64,000 nucleotides of DNA from assembly GCF_000744115.1 (NCBI RefSeq), contig NZ_JQLG01000004.1:2144190-2208189 (forward strand), given 5' to 3'. Numbering within the stretch: the stretch's first letter is position 1; each line of letters begins with the position of its first letter. The stretch is from Carnobacterium alterfunditum DSM 5972 (GTDB lineage: Bacteria > Bacillota > Bacilli > Lactobacillales > Carnobacteriaceae). The translations under genes and the position numbers were made by a program. Below, in pieces: positions 8,834 to 17,564 of the stretch. A model generated the notes under the pieces. It searched no databases. It was not told where the DNA came from and saw nothing but the letters and a program-made list of their open reading frames with translations.

Positions 8834-9559
8834 ATGGAAAATGAAGTTATATATCTGCTAGTAGTAGATGATGAGGATCGAATTCGCAGACTATTAAAGA
8901 TGTACTTAGAAAGAGAAAATTATCTTATCTTTGAAGCAGATAATGGAGAAGATGCCGTTAAAATGGCTTTAGAAAAAGATTATGATTTAATTTTGTTAGA
9001 CTTGATGCTTCCTAAGATGAATGGGATCGAAGTGGCTGAAAAAATACGTGAAACTAAAAACACTCCTATTATGATGTTAACTGCTAAGGGAGAAGAGATA
9101 AGCCGTATAGAGGGATTTGAAGTTGGTGCGGATGATTATATTGTGAAGCCATTTAGTCCTAGAGAAGTTGTTTTAAGGGTATCGGCTATTTTAAAAAGAA
9201 CACAAAGCAACAAGCCGAAAGAAAAAGCGAATCCAAATTTGATTGAAATGCCGCATTTTGAAATAGATGACCAATCTCACCGTGTGCTAGTAGATGGAAA
9301 TCCAGTTAATTTAACGCCTAAAGAATATGATTTATTAGTTTATTTAGCACAATCCCCTGATCAGATTTTTGGAAGAGAGCAGTTATTGCGCGAAGTATGG
9401 AAATACGAATTCTTTGGTGATCTAAGAACGGTAGATACTCATATTAAACGACTGAGAGAAAAATTAACGAAATACTCAGAGCCAGCTGCCAAAATGATTG
9501 TAACCGTTTGGGGCCTGGGATATAAATTTAATTCTTTTCCAGAAGAATCTGAAAAGTAG
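8834..9559 (+). CDS. resD: OmpR-family response regulator, ResD/SrrA type
   Basis: This 241-residue regulator has a receiver domain (acidic DDED cluster at 12-15, phospho-acceptor D56 in LLDLMLP, T in MLTAKGEE, K in IVKPFSPRE) and a C-terminal OmpR winged helix (LTPKEYDLLVYLA...RTVDTHIKRLREKL). ResD/SrrA control responses to oxygen limitation or redox state in Bacillus and Staphylococcus. The assignment comes from sequence resemblance and from the position after scpAB-rluB, where B. subtilis carries resABCDE. GGGGTG is the ribosome-binding site. The kinase gene follows 8 bases later. Confidence 0.8.
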   Translation: MENEVIYLLVVDDEDRIRRLLKMYLERENYLIFEADNGEDAVKMALEKDYDLILLDLMLPKMNGIEVAEKIRETKNTPIMMLTAKGEEISRIEGFEVGADDYIVKPFSPREVVLRVSAILKRTQSNKPKEKANPNLIEMPHFEIDDQSHRVLVDGNPVNLTPKEYDLLVYLAQSPDQIFGREQLLREVWKYEFFGDLRTVDTHIKRLREKLTKYSEPAAKMIVTVWGLGYKFNSFPEESEK

Positions 9560-9567
9560 GCAAAAAT

Positions 9568-11364
9568 ATGTTTAAACTAAGTAGTTTAGTTACGCGTATA
9601 TGGCTGGCAACGATGTTAGCTATAGGTTTTTTTTTATTTACTGCCACGCAAGTATATGGAATAATTTATAAAAAAAATATAGAAGAAAATTATATGAACG
9701 ATTTTGAAAGTTCAATTAACTCTCTAGTTAGTATTCTAGAAGAAGATCCAGGTTTTTTAATAGAAAATATCGACAAATCAAGAGCTTATGATCCTCACTT
9801 GTCTTTGATCGTGAAATTAGATGATGAACCCTTGATTTATTCTTCAAATATTTATTTGGAGGAACAATTAAATAACTTTAATCAAATCAAATCAACTAGC
9901 AAGTTCGAAACTGCTTTAGCGAGTGGTGAAAATTTTTTAATAATAGATAAAACCAGTTTTAACGGAAAGATAAACACACCTTATATCTTAAAAAAACAAG
10001 ATTTTAATTTTAATGATCAAGAGGGTCAGTTATATATTTACGGAGATTTGTCATTTTTAAACAGCACATATAGTAGAATGAAAACATGGTCAGCCATCAA
10101 TGCTATTCTTTATATTATTATAGGTATTTTACTATTTTACTACCTCCAACGCAGGCTTGGAAAACCTTTAAAACAATTAAGAGATATAGCTTATGATTAT
10201 GCTAAGAACGATTTCTCAAAACAAGCCCAATCGAATTATAAAGATGAATTAGCTCAATTGGCTTTAGCTATGAATAAAATGGGTAAGTCATTGGAAGTTA
10301 CAGGAGCAGCAACTAGACAAGAGAAAGAATTATTGGAAAACATTGTGACCTCTATTTCTACCGGGGTGTTGTATTACAACCAAGATAAAACTTTATTAAT
10401 GTCTAATCCACTTGGAGATGAGTTTTTACAACATTTATACCGATCAAATCAAGTAATGAAAACGGTTATACCTGAAGTGTTAGAGCACCGAATCGATTCT
10501 GTTATAAAATTTCCTGAGAAAGTAATTTATGAAAATAATATCGAAGAGTACTATTATAGAATAACCTTGATACCGCTTTTTGATGAAAATCTTGAAAGTG
10601 TACGTGGTGTATTAGTATCCATTCAAAATATAACAAAAGAAAAACGGCTTGATATTATGAGAAATGATTTTATAAATAATATTTCTCATGAATTGAGGAC
10701 CCCTTTAGTTATGATACAAGGATATAGTGAGGCTATTTTAGATGATGTGGCTGAAACGCAAGAAGAAAAAAAAGAAATGGCTAAAATAATCGGAGAAGAA
10801 TCGATTAGAATGAATCGGATGGTAAATGAAATGCTCGATAGTTCTAGAATGGAAGCCGGGTTTATCAAATTGACAAAAATGGATGTTTATTTTGAAGATT
10901 TTTTCAAAAACTTATTCACGCGGTTTGCTACTATGTCCGAAAAAAATAATATCCAAATGGAATTAAAGATCGATTCAAATTTGAATTCATATTTTATGGA
11001 TGAAGATAAAATGAATCAAGTGTTCGTAAATTTGATTAATAATGCTATCAGACATACTAGTTTGACAAAAAAAGAAAAGAAAAAAGTAGGAATTTGGGTA
11101 CACCTAGATAAAATTATGGATGAAGTTTTAATTGAAGTCATCGATAATGGAACAGGAATTTTAGAAGAAGATATTCCTTATGTATTTGATCGTTTCTATA
11201 AAGCAGATAAATCTCGCATGGTAATGAAAGAGAATAAAACGGGAACAGGCATTGGGTTATCCATTGTAAAGAACATAGTAGAAGCGCATAATGGTTTTGT
11301 TGAAGTGAAAAGTGTGGTAAACGAACAGACAAAATTTATTATTCATCTACCTTATTTAGATTGA
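9568..11364 (+). CDS. resE: Sensor histidine kinase, ResE/SrrB type
   Basis: This 598-residue membrane kinase is the partner of the preceding regulator. A first membrane helix (10-31) and a second (174-193) enclose an extracytoplasmic domain of about 140 residues. HAMP (about 195-245), PAS (about 250-360), HisKA with H374 in NISHELRTP, and HATPase (FVNLINNAIRHT, IDNGTGI, GTGIGLSIV) follow. The PAS domain is where ResE-type kinases can sense redox state; the ligand here is unknown. The resABC cytochrome c genes that precede this pair in B. subtilis are absent. Confidence 0.8.
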   Translation: MFKLSSLVTRIWLATMLAIGFFLFTATQVYGIIYKKNIEENYMNDFESSINSLVSILEEDPGFLIENIDKSRAYDPHLSLIVKLDDEPLIYSSNIYLEEQLNNFNQIKSTSKFETALASGENFLIIDKTSFNGKINTPYILKKQDFNFNDQEGQLYIYGDLSFLNSTYSRMKTWSAINAILYIIIGILLFYYLQRRLGKPLKQLRDIAYDYAKNDFSKQAQSNYKDELAQLALAMNKMGKSLEVTGAATRQEKELLENIVTSISTGVLYYNQDKTLLMSNPLGDEFLQHLYRSNQVMKTVIPEVLEHRIDSVIKFPEKVIYENNIEEYYYRITLIPLFDENLESVRGVLVSIQNITKEKRLDIMRNDFINNISHELRTPLVMIQGYSEAILDDVAETQEEKKEMAKIIGEESIRMNRMVNEMLDSSRMEAGFIKLTKMDVYFEDFFKNLFTRFATMSEKNNIQMELKIDSNLNSYFMDEDKMNQVFVNLINNAIRHTSLTKKEKKKVGIWVHLDKIMDEVLIEVIDNGTGILEEDIPYVFDRFYKADKSRMVMKENKTGTGIGLSIVKNIVEAHNGFVEVKSVVNEQTKFIIHLPYLD

Positions 11365-11391
11365 TTTACTAATTAAAAGTAAATAGAATCA

Positions 11392-11420
11392 TTGATTTTT
11401 ATTCTTTTATGGTATATAAT
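11392..11420 (+). promoter_or_regulatory. Promoter of the FMN riboswitch transcript
   Basis: TTGATT at 11392-11397 and a perfect TATAAT at 11415-11420 are spaced 17 bases apart. Transcription should begin near 11427, just before the riboswitch. Confidence 0.7.
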
Positions 11421-11445
11421 AAAAGTGTTAAAAAAATATAAAGAT

Positions 11446-11566
11446 TCGTCTTCAGGGGCAGGGTGTAATTCCCGACCGGTGGTAAAGTCCACGAACTAAA
11501 TAGCATTATTTAGTTGAACTGGTTAAATTCCAGTACCGACAGTAAAGTCTGGATAAAGAAGATGGA
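11446..11566 (+). ncRNA. FMN riboswitch (RFN element)
   Basis: The conserved RFN blocks are all visible in order: TCTTCAGGGGCAGGGTG, AATTCCCGACCGGTGGT, AAGTCCACGA, a variable hairpin (AACTAAATA...TATTTAGTT), then GAACTGGT, AATTCCAGTACCGACAGT, AAAGTCTGGAT and the closing GAAGA, which pairs with TCTTC. This RNA binds flavin mononucleotide and normally turns off riboflavin genes when FMN is plentiful. Its natural target is surely ribU, now about 1.2 kb downstream behind an insertion sequence. Confidence 0.95.
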
Positions 11567-11593
11567 GTTTATTTGAATAGGTATCATTGTTCA

Positions 11594-11645
11594 AGTGCTC
11601 TGTTTAGTTATCTATCTAAAGATAATTAGAACGAGCATTTTTATA
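11594..11645 (+). terminator. Riboswitch expression-platform terminator
   Basis: TGCTC at 11596-11600 pairs with GAGCA at 11633-11637, and TTATCT pairs with AGATAA inside, giving a long imperfect hairpin followed by TTTTTAT. Its place 30 bases after the aptamer fits the FMN-controlled terminator. Confidence 0.75.
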
Positions 11646-11666
11646 TTGTTTTTATTTGATGAATTG

Positions 11667-12700
11667 TAATATTAAGTGCAACACCCAAGACGAAATAAAA
11701 GAAACCCATGACGTCCTCGTATAGAATGAAGTTACCACACTACCATTCGATTGGAGGAGTTGTCATGAGCTACACTCATTTTACCATAACCGAACGTTCC
11801 AAAATAGAAGTCTATCTTGAACTTAAGATGTCCATTCGTACAATTGCGAAAAAGCTAAATCGCTCTCCCTCGTCCGTTTCTAGAGAATGCCAACGAAACC
11901 CAAACTACCAAGCGGAAAAAGCTCAAACATCTTATAATCAAAGGAAAGCTGCCTGCGGGGCTCATTCTAAACTAACAGCCTCGCTAAAAATAGTTATCCA
12001 AGAAAAGTTGGATCAAACGTGGTCTCCAGAACAAATTAGTGGCCGTTTACTTCAAGGATCCTTGACCTTCAAAACCATTTACCGCTGGATTTATGCCGGT
12101 TTGCTTGACGTGCCTTTGACGGTCTTGCGTCAGAAAGGGAAGCGTCAAAAACCAAAGGAAACAAGAGGTCGATTTGTTGTCGGCACACCGATTTCCAAAC
12201 GGCCAAAAGAAATCAGAAAACGCACGACTTTTGGTCATTGGGAGTTGGATACTGTTGTCTCAGGTCGTGGTCAAGCGAAGGGCTGTGTTGCCACCTTTGT
12301 AGAACGTCAAACCCGTTGGTATAAAGCCATTCTTATACCGGATCGTTCCGCAAAGTCAATGGAGCGAGCCATTCGAACTCTTCATGCTCTTTATCCACGA
12401 GAAGCCTTTCAAAGCTTTACAACGGATAGAGGAAAAGAATTTGCCTGTTATACCGTGATTGAATCAGAGTTGAACATTCCAATGTACTTCGCTGATGCGT
12501 ACGCTGCTTGGCAGAGAGGAAGTAATGAAAATAGTAATGGCCTTTTCAGGGAGTTTTTCCCAAAACGAACGAATTTTGATACCATTCTCACAGAGGAAGT
12601 TGAAGAAGCTCTTTCCTTGATTAATAATCGGCCCAGAAAATGCCTGGACTGGAAAACACCATACGAAGCGTTTATGGAAAAGGTGTTGCACTTAATTTGA
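11667..12700 (+). mobile_element. IS30-family insertion sequence (first copy)
   Basis: Perfect 15-base inverted repeats ATTAAGTGCAACACC lie at 11671-11685 and, inverted, at 12682-12696. The transposase stop extends to 12700, so the ends reach a few bases past the repeat cores; the outer bases match only partly. The element is about 1.03 kb with one intact transposase. It inserted between the FMN riboswitch terminator and ribU. I cannot see a convincing target duplication. Confidence 0.85.
11765..12700 (+). CDS. IS30-family transposase
   Basis: This 311-residue DDE transposase appears intact. The N-terminal helix-turn-helix (FTITERSKIEVYLELKMSIR...SPSSVSREC) recognises the IS ends. The catalytic core has D in HWELDTVV, D in FTTDRGKEF and E in GSNENSNGLFREF. 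The ATG at 11765 follows GGAGG; an upstream in-frame ATG (11708) adds 19 residues with no ribosome-binding site. Its GC content is visibly higher than that of the neighbouring genes, which fits recent transfer. Confidence 0.9.
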   Translation: MSYTHFTITERSKIEVYLELKMSIRTIAKKLNRSPSSVSRECQRNPNYQAEKAQTSYNQRKAACGAHSKLTASLKIVIQEKLDQTWSPEQISGRLLQGSLTFKTIYRWIYAGLLDVPLTVLRQKGKRQKPKETRGRFVVGTPISKRPKEIRKRTTFGHWELDTVVSGRGQAKGCVATFVERQTRWYKAILIPDRSAKSMERAIRTLHALYPREAFQSFTTDRGKEFACYTVIESELNIPMYFADAYAAWQRGSNENSNGLFREFFPKRTNFDTILTEEVEEALSLINNRPRKCLDWKTPYEAFMEKVLHLI

Positions 12701-12763
12701 CAAACCGTCATTTAAATAAACTCAGAAATGCCTAGGCTGATGAATCCTTTTAGGAGGATTTTT

Positions 12764-13345
12764 ATGCAAACTAGTAACACAAAAAAAATGGTGGGAATAG
12801 CTATGTTAGCCGCTTTTGCAACCATTTTGATTTCATTTGGTTTTCCAATAATTCCAGGAGTTACTTTTCTAAAAGTAGATTTTAGTGATATTCCTGTTTT
12901 GGTTGGTATGTTTTTATACGGTCCAGTTGGAGGAATAATGATCGCGTTTATTCGTTCATTGCTTCACTATATCCAAACGGGCGGTGATGCAGGATATCCG
13001 ATTGGGGATACTGCAAGTTTTATCGCTTCGGTCGCGTATACGTTACCGATTTATTTGATCATGAAGTCTAAAATTCATGATACGAAAAATATTATCTTTG
13101 CAAATGTGATTGGAACTGCATCATTGACAATTGTTCTATCATTTGTAAATTATTTCTTATTACTTCCTTTATACTTAAAAGTATTAAACTTTAGTGTAGG
13201 ATCTATTAGTGATTATTTATTAATGGGTGTTATACCCTTTAATATAGTAAAAGGGGCAATAGTAAGCACAGTATTTATCTTACTCTTTGCAAAATTAAAA
13301 ACTTGGTTATTCCGTAATCAAATGACAAAAGTTAGTTTTAAATAA
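12764..13345 (+). CDS. ribU: Riboflavin ECF transporter S component RibU
   Basis: This 193-residue, very hydrophobic protein has about six membrane helices and matches the RibU substrate-binding subunit. It captures riboflavin and works with a shared energy-coupling factor module encoded elsewhere. The family-like segments are near LISFGFPIIPG, FLKVDFSDIPVLVG and YGPVGGIMIAFIRS. The start at 12764 has AGGAGG at 12752-12757; an in-frame ATG at 12728 lacks one. It is cut off from its FMN riboswitch by the first IS30 element and from a likely terminator by the second. Confidence 0.9.
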   Translation: MQTSNTKKMVGIAMLAAFATILISFGFPIIPGVTFLKVDFSDIPVLVGMFLYGPVGGIMIAFIRSLLHYIQTGGDAGYPIGDTASFIASVAYTLPIYLIMKSKIHDTKNIIFANVIGTASLTIVLSFVNYFLLLPLYLKVLNFSVGSISDYLLMGVIPFNIVKGAIVSTVFILLFAKLKTWLFRNQMTKVSFK

Positions 13346-13364
13346 AAAGCTGGATTATATAATG

Positions 13365-14690
13365 AAGTTAGCCACTAAGGCTAAAATATAAAAACGCCAT
13401 GTGAATTTCATGTTATATTGAAGTTACCACTAACTCTCAATAGACAGGATGAATTCACATGACGCACTCTAACGATAACACACCAGCACGTAAGGGGAAA
13501 CACTTATCTTATTCAGAACGATCTCAAATTGCTATTTTGAAACAGGAAGATTATTCGAATCGTCCTATTGCTATTGTCCTGAATCGAGTACCTCAAACAA
13601 TCAATAATGAGATAAAGCGTGGAACAATTACTCAACTTAAACGTCAAAAGCAAAAGAGTAAGATTTATGATTATTTTATTAGAATTTATGATGCTGGTAC
13701 CGGTCAGGCTGTTTATGACAAGCATCGTTTAAACTGTGGCCGTCGACCAAAATGGGCGGATACAGATGCCTTTATAGAGTGGGCCGATGATAAAATGTTG
13801 ACTGATAAATGGTCACCTGATGTAGTGGTTGGCTTTGCTTTAAAGCATGAGCTGTTTGATCCCACAATTATCCCTTGTACCACGACACTTTATTACTGGA
13901 TAGATAGAGAGATTATGAGAACGAAAAACCTCGACCTTCTAGAAAAGCTGTCTCGGAAACCGAAGGTATTATCTCTGAAGAAGCGTCCAAATAAGCGTAT
14001 ACTTGGACAATCAATTGACAACCGTCCAAAAGAAATTGATAATCGTAAAACCTTTGGTCACTGGGAAATCGATACTGTGATTGGCAACAAAATAAAGACA
14101 GATGCCGTATTACTCACTTTGGTTGAACGCCAAACACGCCTTGAAGTTATTATGAAAATAAATGGTAAAGATCAAGAATCTGTAAATCAAGCGATTCGTA
14201 CTCTTCAAGCACGATCCAGAGAGGACTTTCCAACTTTTTTCAAAACGATTACCTCAGATAATGGTTCTGAATTCGCGGGACTAGATGAGGCTTTGAAAGA
14301 CACTTTAGATGTTTATTTCAGCCACCCTTATGCTTCTTTTGAACGAGGAACGAGTGAGAATCAACATAAATTTATTCGTCGATTCATTCCTAAAGGGAAG
14401 CCTATCAGCCAATTCACTGAGACACAATGCCTGCGAATTCAACAATGGATGAATGATTATCCCAGAAAAATATTAGATTATAGGACCCCACATGACTGCT
14501 TTGTGAACGCACTTCGCCTAGAACGACAAACAGCTTAAAAGCCTTTTTCGGCATAACTTGAAAGCTGGGAAGATGACCGTAGACAGTTCGTCGATAAACT
14601 TGTGATATCTCAGTGTAGCACCAAGCCTTACAAAATGAATTAAGCTCTTTAATTTTCACATGAAATAATTCTTTAACAAGTGGCTAACTT
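13365..14690 (+). mobile_element. IS30-family insertion sequence (second, different element)
   Basis: The inverted repeats AAGTTAGCCACT (13365-13376) and AGTGGCTAACTT (14679-14690) flank about 1.33 kb with one intact transposase. A further inner inverted match, CATGTGAA near 13398 and TTCACATG near 14655, supports the ends. The element shares no close sequence with the first IS30 copy. The bases just outside the repeats do not match, so no target duplication is evident. It lies 19 bases after the ribU stop. Confidence 0.85.
13459..14538 (+). CDS. IS30-family transposase (second type)
   Basis: This 359-residue protein is another IS30-type DDE transposase. The N-terminal helix-turn-helix begins at LSYSERSQIAILKQEDYSN. 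The catalytic residues are D in HWEIDTVIGN, D in ITSDNGSEF and E in GTSENQHKFIRRF. It is longer than the first transposase by 48 residues, mostly because of an insert between the helix-turn-helix and the catalytic core (about residues 60-115). No frameshift or stop interrupts it, so it may be active. Confidence 0.9.
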   Translation: MTHSNDNTPARKGKHLSYSERSQIAILKQEDYSNRPIAIVLNRVPQTINNEIKRGTITQLKRQKQKSKIYDYFIRIYDAGTGQAVYDKHRLNCGRRPKWADTDAFIEWADDKMLTDKWSPDVVVGFALKHELFDPTIIPCTTTLYYWIDREIMRTKNLDLLEKLSRKPKVLSLKKRPNKRILGQSIDNRPKEIDNRKTFGHWEIDTVIGNKIKTDAVLLTLVERQTRLEVIMKINGKDQESVNQAIRTLQARSREDFPTFFKTITSDNGSEFAGLDEALKDTLDVYFSHPYASFERGTSENQHKFIRRFIPKGKPISQFTETQCLRIQQWMNDYPRKILDYRTPHDCFVNALRLERQTA

Positions 14691-14716
14691 AAACTTGAAA
14701 TTTACATTTTAAATAA

Positions 14717-14752
14717 AAAAAGAAACCGCAGAAATTGCGGTTTCTTTTTTTA
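14717..14752 (+). terminator. Terminator, probably originally of ribU
   Basis: AAAGAAACCGCA pairs with TGCGGTTTCTTT around GAAAT, followed by T residues. It lies 27 bases outside the second IS end, where a ribU terminator would sit if the IS were removed. Confidence 0.85.
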
Positions 14753-14914
14753 TTTTTTGAAATATTGGCTGAATGATTTTTAGTATAAGTAGGTAAGTGT
14801 GCTCTATCATAGTTGATGACGTATTCATACTAGTTGTCAAATAATCCAGCTATTTAAACTTTTCGTTATTAATATTTTTTTAAAATTAGAAAAGAATACC
14901 CTAAAAATAGTTAT

Positions 14915-14926
14915 TTTTGGTATATT
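14915..14926 (+). promoter_or_regulatory. Possible extended -10 promoter for ypbB-recQ
   Basis: TGGTATATT (extended -10 with TATATT at 14921-14926) lies 50 bases before the gene. A clear -35 box is missing. The AT-rich stretch 14753-14914 holds no gene that I can see. Confidence 0.35.
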
Positions 14927-14976
14927 AGATTTAACAATATATATGTTTTACAATCAATTTTTTAAATGCAATCAGA

Positions 14977-16062
14977 ATGTGGGTGAATATCTTGGAACAA
15001 TCGTTATATATTAAGTATTTCTGTCTCTCATTATATTCTAAAAAGCATCCTGTTAAACCTTCAACGCTTTACCATATTTTAGTTGGAAAAAGAACAGCCT
15101 CGATTTTGTTTAAGGCTCATTCGTATCATGCGATAAACTTTTTTTCAATTTTTCCATATTTACAGCGTGAACAGTACGATGAAATGATGCAGCTTTTTAT
15201 TAGCAAAGGATGGATAAAAGCAAAAAAAGCAGATGAGGATTTTTATCTTTGTGAGAAAGGAAAAAAAGAAATAGAAAGTTATTTTTCAAAACATTTTTAC
15301 CCAACTCGTTTAAATCAATTAACTCAAGGAAAGGCTACCAAGGAATTTTGGAAAAAAATAATATTTTTGACCCAAGTTCTTTCGGAGTTAAGGTATAAAA
15401 ATAATCATTATTTACCAATTGAAAAAGAGTTTAAAACACAGCTATGGGTAAAAAAATGGTTAAAAAGAAATCAATTAGAAAAACAAGAGCTTGCTATTTC
15501 TTGTGGAAAAGAATGGATCCAAGTATTAAAAGAAATGGATGCGATCGATGCCGAAATGATCGTATCACAGTTAACAGGACATGAAAAAATTGGTAAAACA
15601 AGTACTCAATTAGCAGCCAAATATGGTGTTGAGCCAATTGAAATAGCCTTTTTACTTCAAAATGCCATTATTCAGTTGATGGAAAAAGTTGCTGAAAATA
15701 AAGAAAAATACCCATTTTTTTATCTCGTTTATCAAGAATGTGTAGGGGATCGTTTCAGCAGTCTTAGTCAAAGTACTAAAATAACGGCCCATTATTTGGA
15801 AAAAGGACTTTCTGTTGAAAAAATTGCTGTGAAAAGGAAATTAAAGCTGAATACGATTTCAGAACACGTTATTGAATTGGCTATTATTTTTCCAGATTTT
15901 AAGGTATCTAGTTTTATGCCTCAGGATGAATATGAACGATTGAATGGGCTATTTAATAGTCATGAAGAAATAACGTATGAGGAATTAACAAGCAGAATGC
16001 CATCTGCCCCCTTCTATTGGTACCGCTTAATTCAGGTTGAAAGGAGTCGTGTCCGTGGATAA
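14977..16062 (+). CDS. YpbB-like helix-turn-helix protein upstream of recQ
   Basis: This protein of up to 361 residues resembles B. subtilis YpbB, a protein of unknown job always found before a recQ-type helicase. The C-terminal part (about residues 255-350) contains the helicase-associated helix-turn-helix (ITAHYLEKGLSVEKIAVKRKL) known from RecQ and related helicases. The N-terminal part is helical and lacks a recognisable domain. The longest start is ATG 14977, which has no ribosome-binding site. TTG at 14992, preceded by GGGTGA, may be the true start and would remove five residues. Its end overlaps recQ by 8 bases, suggesting translational coupling. Confidence 0.75.
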   Translation: MWVNILEQSLYIKYFCLSLYSKKHPVKPSTLYHILVGKRTASILFKAHSYHAINFFSIFPYLQREQYDEMMQLFISKGWIKAKKADEDFYLCEKGKKEIESYFSKHFYPTRLNQLTQGKATKEFWKKIIFLTQVLSELRYKNNHYLPIEKEFKTQLWVKKWLKRNQLEKQELAISCGKEWIQVLKEMDAIDAEMIVSQLTGHEKIGKTSTQLAAKYGVEPIEIAFLLQNAIIQLMEKVAENKEKYPFFYLVYQECVGDRFSSLSQSTKITAHYLEKGLSVEKIAVKRKLKLNTISEHVIELAIIFPDFKVSSFMPQDEYERLNGLFNSHEEITYEELTSRMPSAPFYWYRLIQVERSRVRG

Positions 16063-17500
16063 TAGAGTGCTTATAAAAAAAAATTTAGAGAATTATTTTG
16101 GCTATACCTCCTTTAGGGACGGGCAAGAAGAAGTTATTTTATCAGCTTTAGACGGTAATCATACATTGGTTATGCTGCCAACAGGGATGGGGAAATCCCT
16201 TTGTTATCAACTGACCGGATATTGTTTAGATGGTCTTGTGGTGATCGTTTCTCCATTATTATCTTTGATGCAAGACCAAGTTGAGCAATTAAAGTTGACC
16301 GGTGAAAAAAGAGTTGCTGCTATTAACAGCTTAATGGATGCACACGAAAAAGAATGGGTGCTAAACCATTTATCTGAGTATAAATTTATTTTTCTCTCAC
16401 CAGAGATGCTCCAACAGGAATATGTCATGTCTTATCTTGAAAAAGTTTCCATTAGTCTTTTTACAATTGATGAAGCTCATTGCATTTCTCAGTGGGGATT
16501 AGATTTCAGACCTGATTATTCAGACTTAGGTATCATTCGTCAGCAACTGAAATTTCCTTTAACAATGGCGTTAACAGCTACAGCTACAGAACGGGTCAGA
16601 GAAGAAATTTTAACGTCTCTGCAGATAGATCATGAAAACACAAAGCAAGTTATTTATTCCGTCGATCGGTCAAATATTGCTTTTTCTACTTTGATTTGTG
16701 ATCATGATAAAAAACAACAATTAATAAATCAAATTCAAAAATTAAAGAAACCGGGAATTATTTATTTTTCTAGTAAGAAGATAGCTGAAGAAGTTGCTGG
16801 ATTGATTCGGAATAAAACGGGTATGGCCGCTGAAAGTTATCATTCAGATATAGTAGCGGAAGATAAAATTAAAATACAACAGCAATTTATTCATGATGAG
16901 ATCGATATTATTTGCGCGACAAGTGCTTTTGGAATGGGAATAAATAAAAGTAATATTCGATTTGTGATCCATTTTCATTTGCCAGGCAGTCCAGAGGCTT
17001 ATTTACAAGAGGTTGGAAGATGTGGTAGAGATGGAGAACCTAGTCTTGCACTTTTATTATACGAACCAGGAGATGGCATGATCCAACTCCGTTTACAAGA
17101 ATATACGTTACCAACTATTGACATGTTAGAATATAGTTATAAAAAAGGTAAAGTATTAGAAGGCAGTTGCAGCCCTACGCAAAAGCAATTGATAGAAAAT
17201 TATTTAAAATCTGATTTATCTGTTGAAGCAGCCAAAAATCAAGTGAAGAGCAGAATGATTTATAAACAGCAACAATTATATTACATGATAGATTATGCTG
17301 AAACATCAAGCTGTAAGAGAGCCTTTCTTTTACATTATTTTAATGAAAAAGTAAGCGGAAAACCACCTCTCTGTTGTTCTAACTGCAATATTGAAATCAA
17401 TGAATGTTATAAGGAAACTGATTTGAAACAAAAAAAAATAGTGGAAAAAGAAAAAAATCCAGAAGAAACCTTAAAGGAATTATTTTTAATTGGAAATTAA
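16055..17500 (+). CDS. recQ: RecQ-family ATP-dependent DNA helicase (RecS-like)
   Basis: This 481-residue 3'-5' superfamily 2 helicase is short and lacks the HRDC domain of full RecQ, like B. subtilis RecS. The motifs are Walker A (PTGMGKSLCYQL), DEAH (IDEAHCISQWG), SAT (TATATERV) and motif VI (EVGRCGRDGEPS). The C-terminal cysteines (SCKRAFLLHYF, CCSNCNIE) form the zinc-binding region. The start is taken as GTG 16055, 8 bases after AAGGAG; TTG 16037 and GTG 16049 are alternatives with poor spacing. It acts in repair and fork restart. Confidence 0.88.
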   Translation: MDNRVLIKKNLENYFGYTSFRDGQEEVILSALDGNHTLVMLPTGMGKSLCYQLTGYCLDGLVVIVSPLLSLMQDQVEQLKLTGEKRVAAINSLMDAHEKEWVLNHLSEYKFIFLSPEMLQQEYVMSYLEKVSISLFTIDEAHCISQWGLDFRPDYSDLGIIRQQLKFPLTMALTATATERVREEILTSLQIDHENTKQVIYSVDRSNIAFSTLICDHDKKQQLINQIQKLKKPGIIYFSSKKIAEEVAGLIRNKTGMAAESYHSDIVAEDKIKIQQQFIHDEIDIICATSAFGMGINKSNIRFVIHFHLPGSPEAYLQEVGRCGRDGEPSLALLLYEPGDGMIQLRLQEYTLPTIDMLEYSYKKGKVLEGSCSPTQKQLIENYLKSDLSVEAAKNQVKSRMIYKQQQLYYMIDYAETSSCKRAFLLHYFNEKVSGKPPLCCSNCNIEINECYKETDLKQKKIVEKEKNPEETLKELFLIGN

Positions 17501-17501
17501 T

Positions 17502-17530
17502 AAGACAACTCTATGTAAAAATGATACAAT
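17502..17530 (+). promoter_or_regulatory. Promoter of the LysM protein gene
   Basis: AAGACA at 17502-17507 and TACAAT at 17525-17530 are spaced 17 bases apart, with a TGA extension just before the -10. Confidence 0.5.
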
Positions 17531-17564
17531 AATAGTGATTTTGGTTTAGGAGGAGTACTAAAAA

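Noticed and set aside
11667-12700. Target-site duplication around the first IS30 element
   Set aside because: Bases outside the repeats were compared at several offsets and none gave a matching two- or three-base direct repeat; the exact ends stay uncertain.
11667-14690. Composite transposon carrying ribU
   Set aside because: The two IS elements have different inverted repeats and different transposases, so a standard composite structure is not supported.
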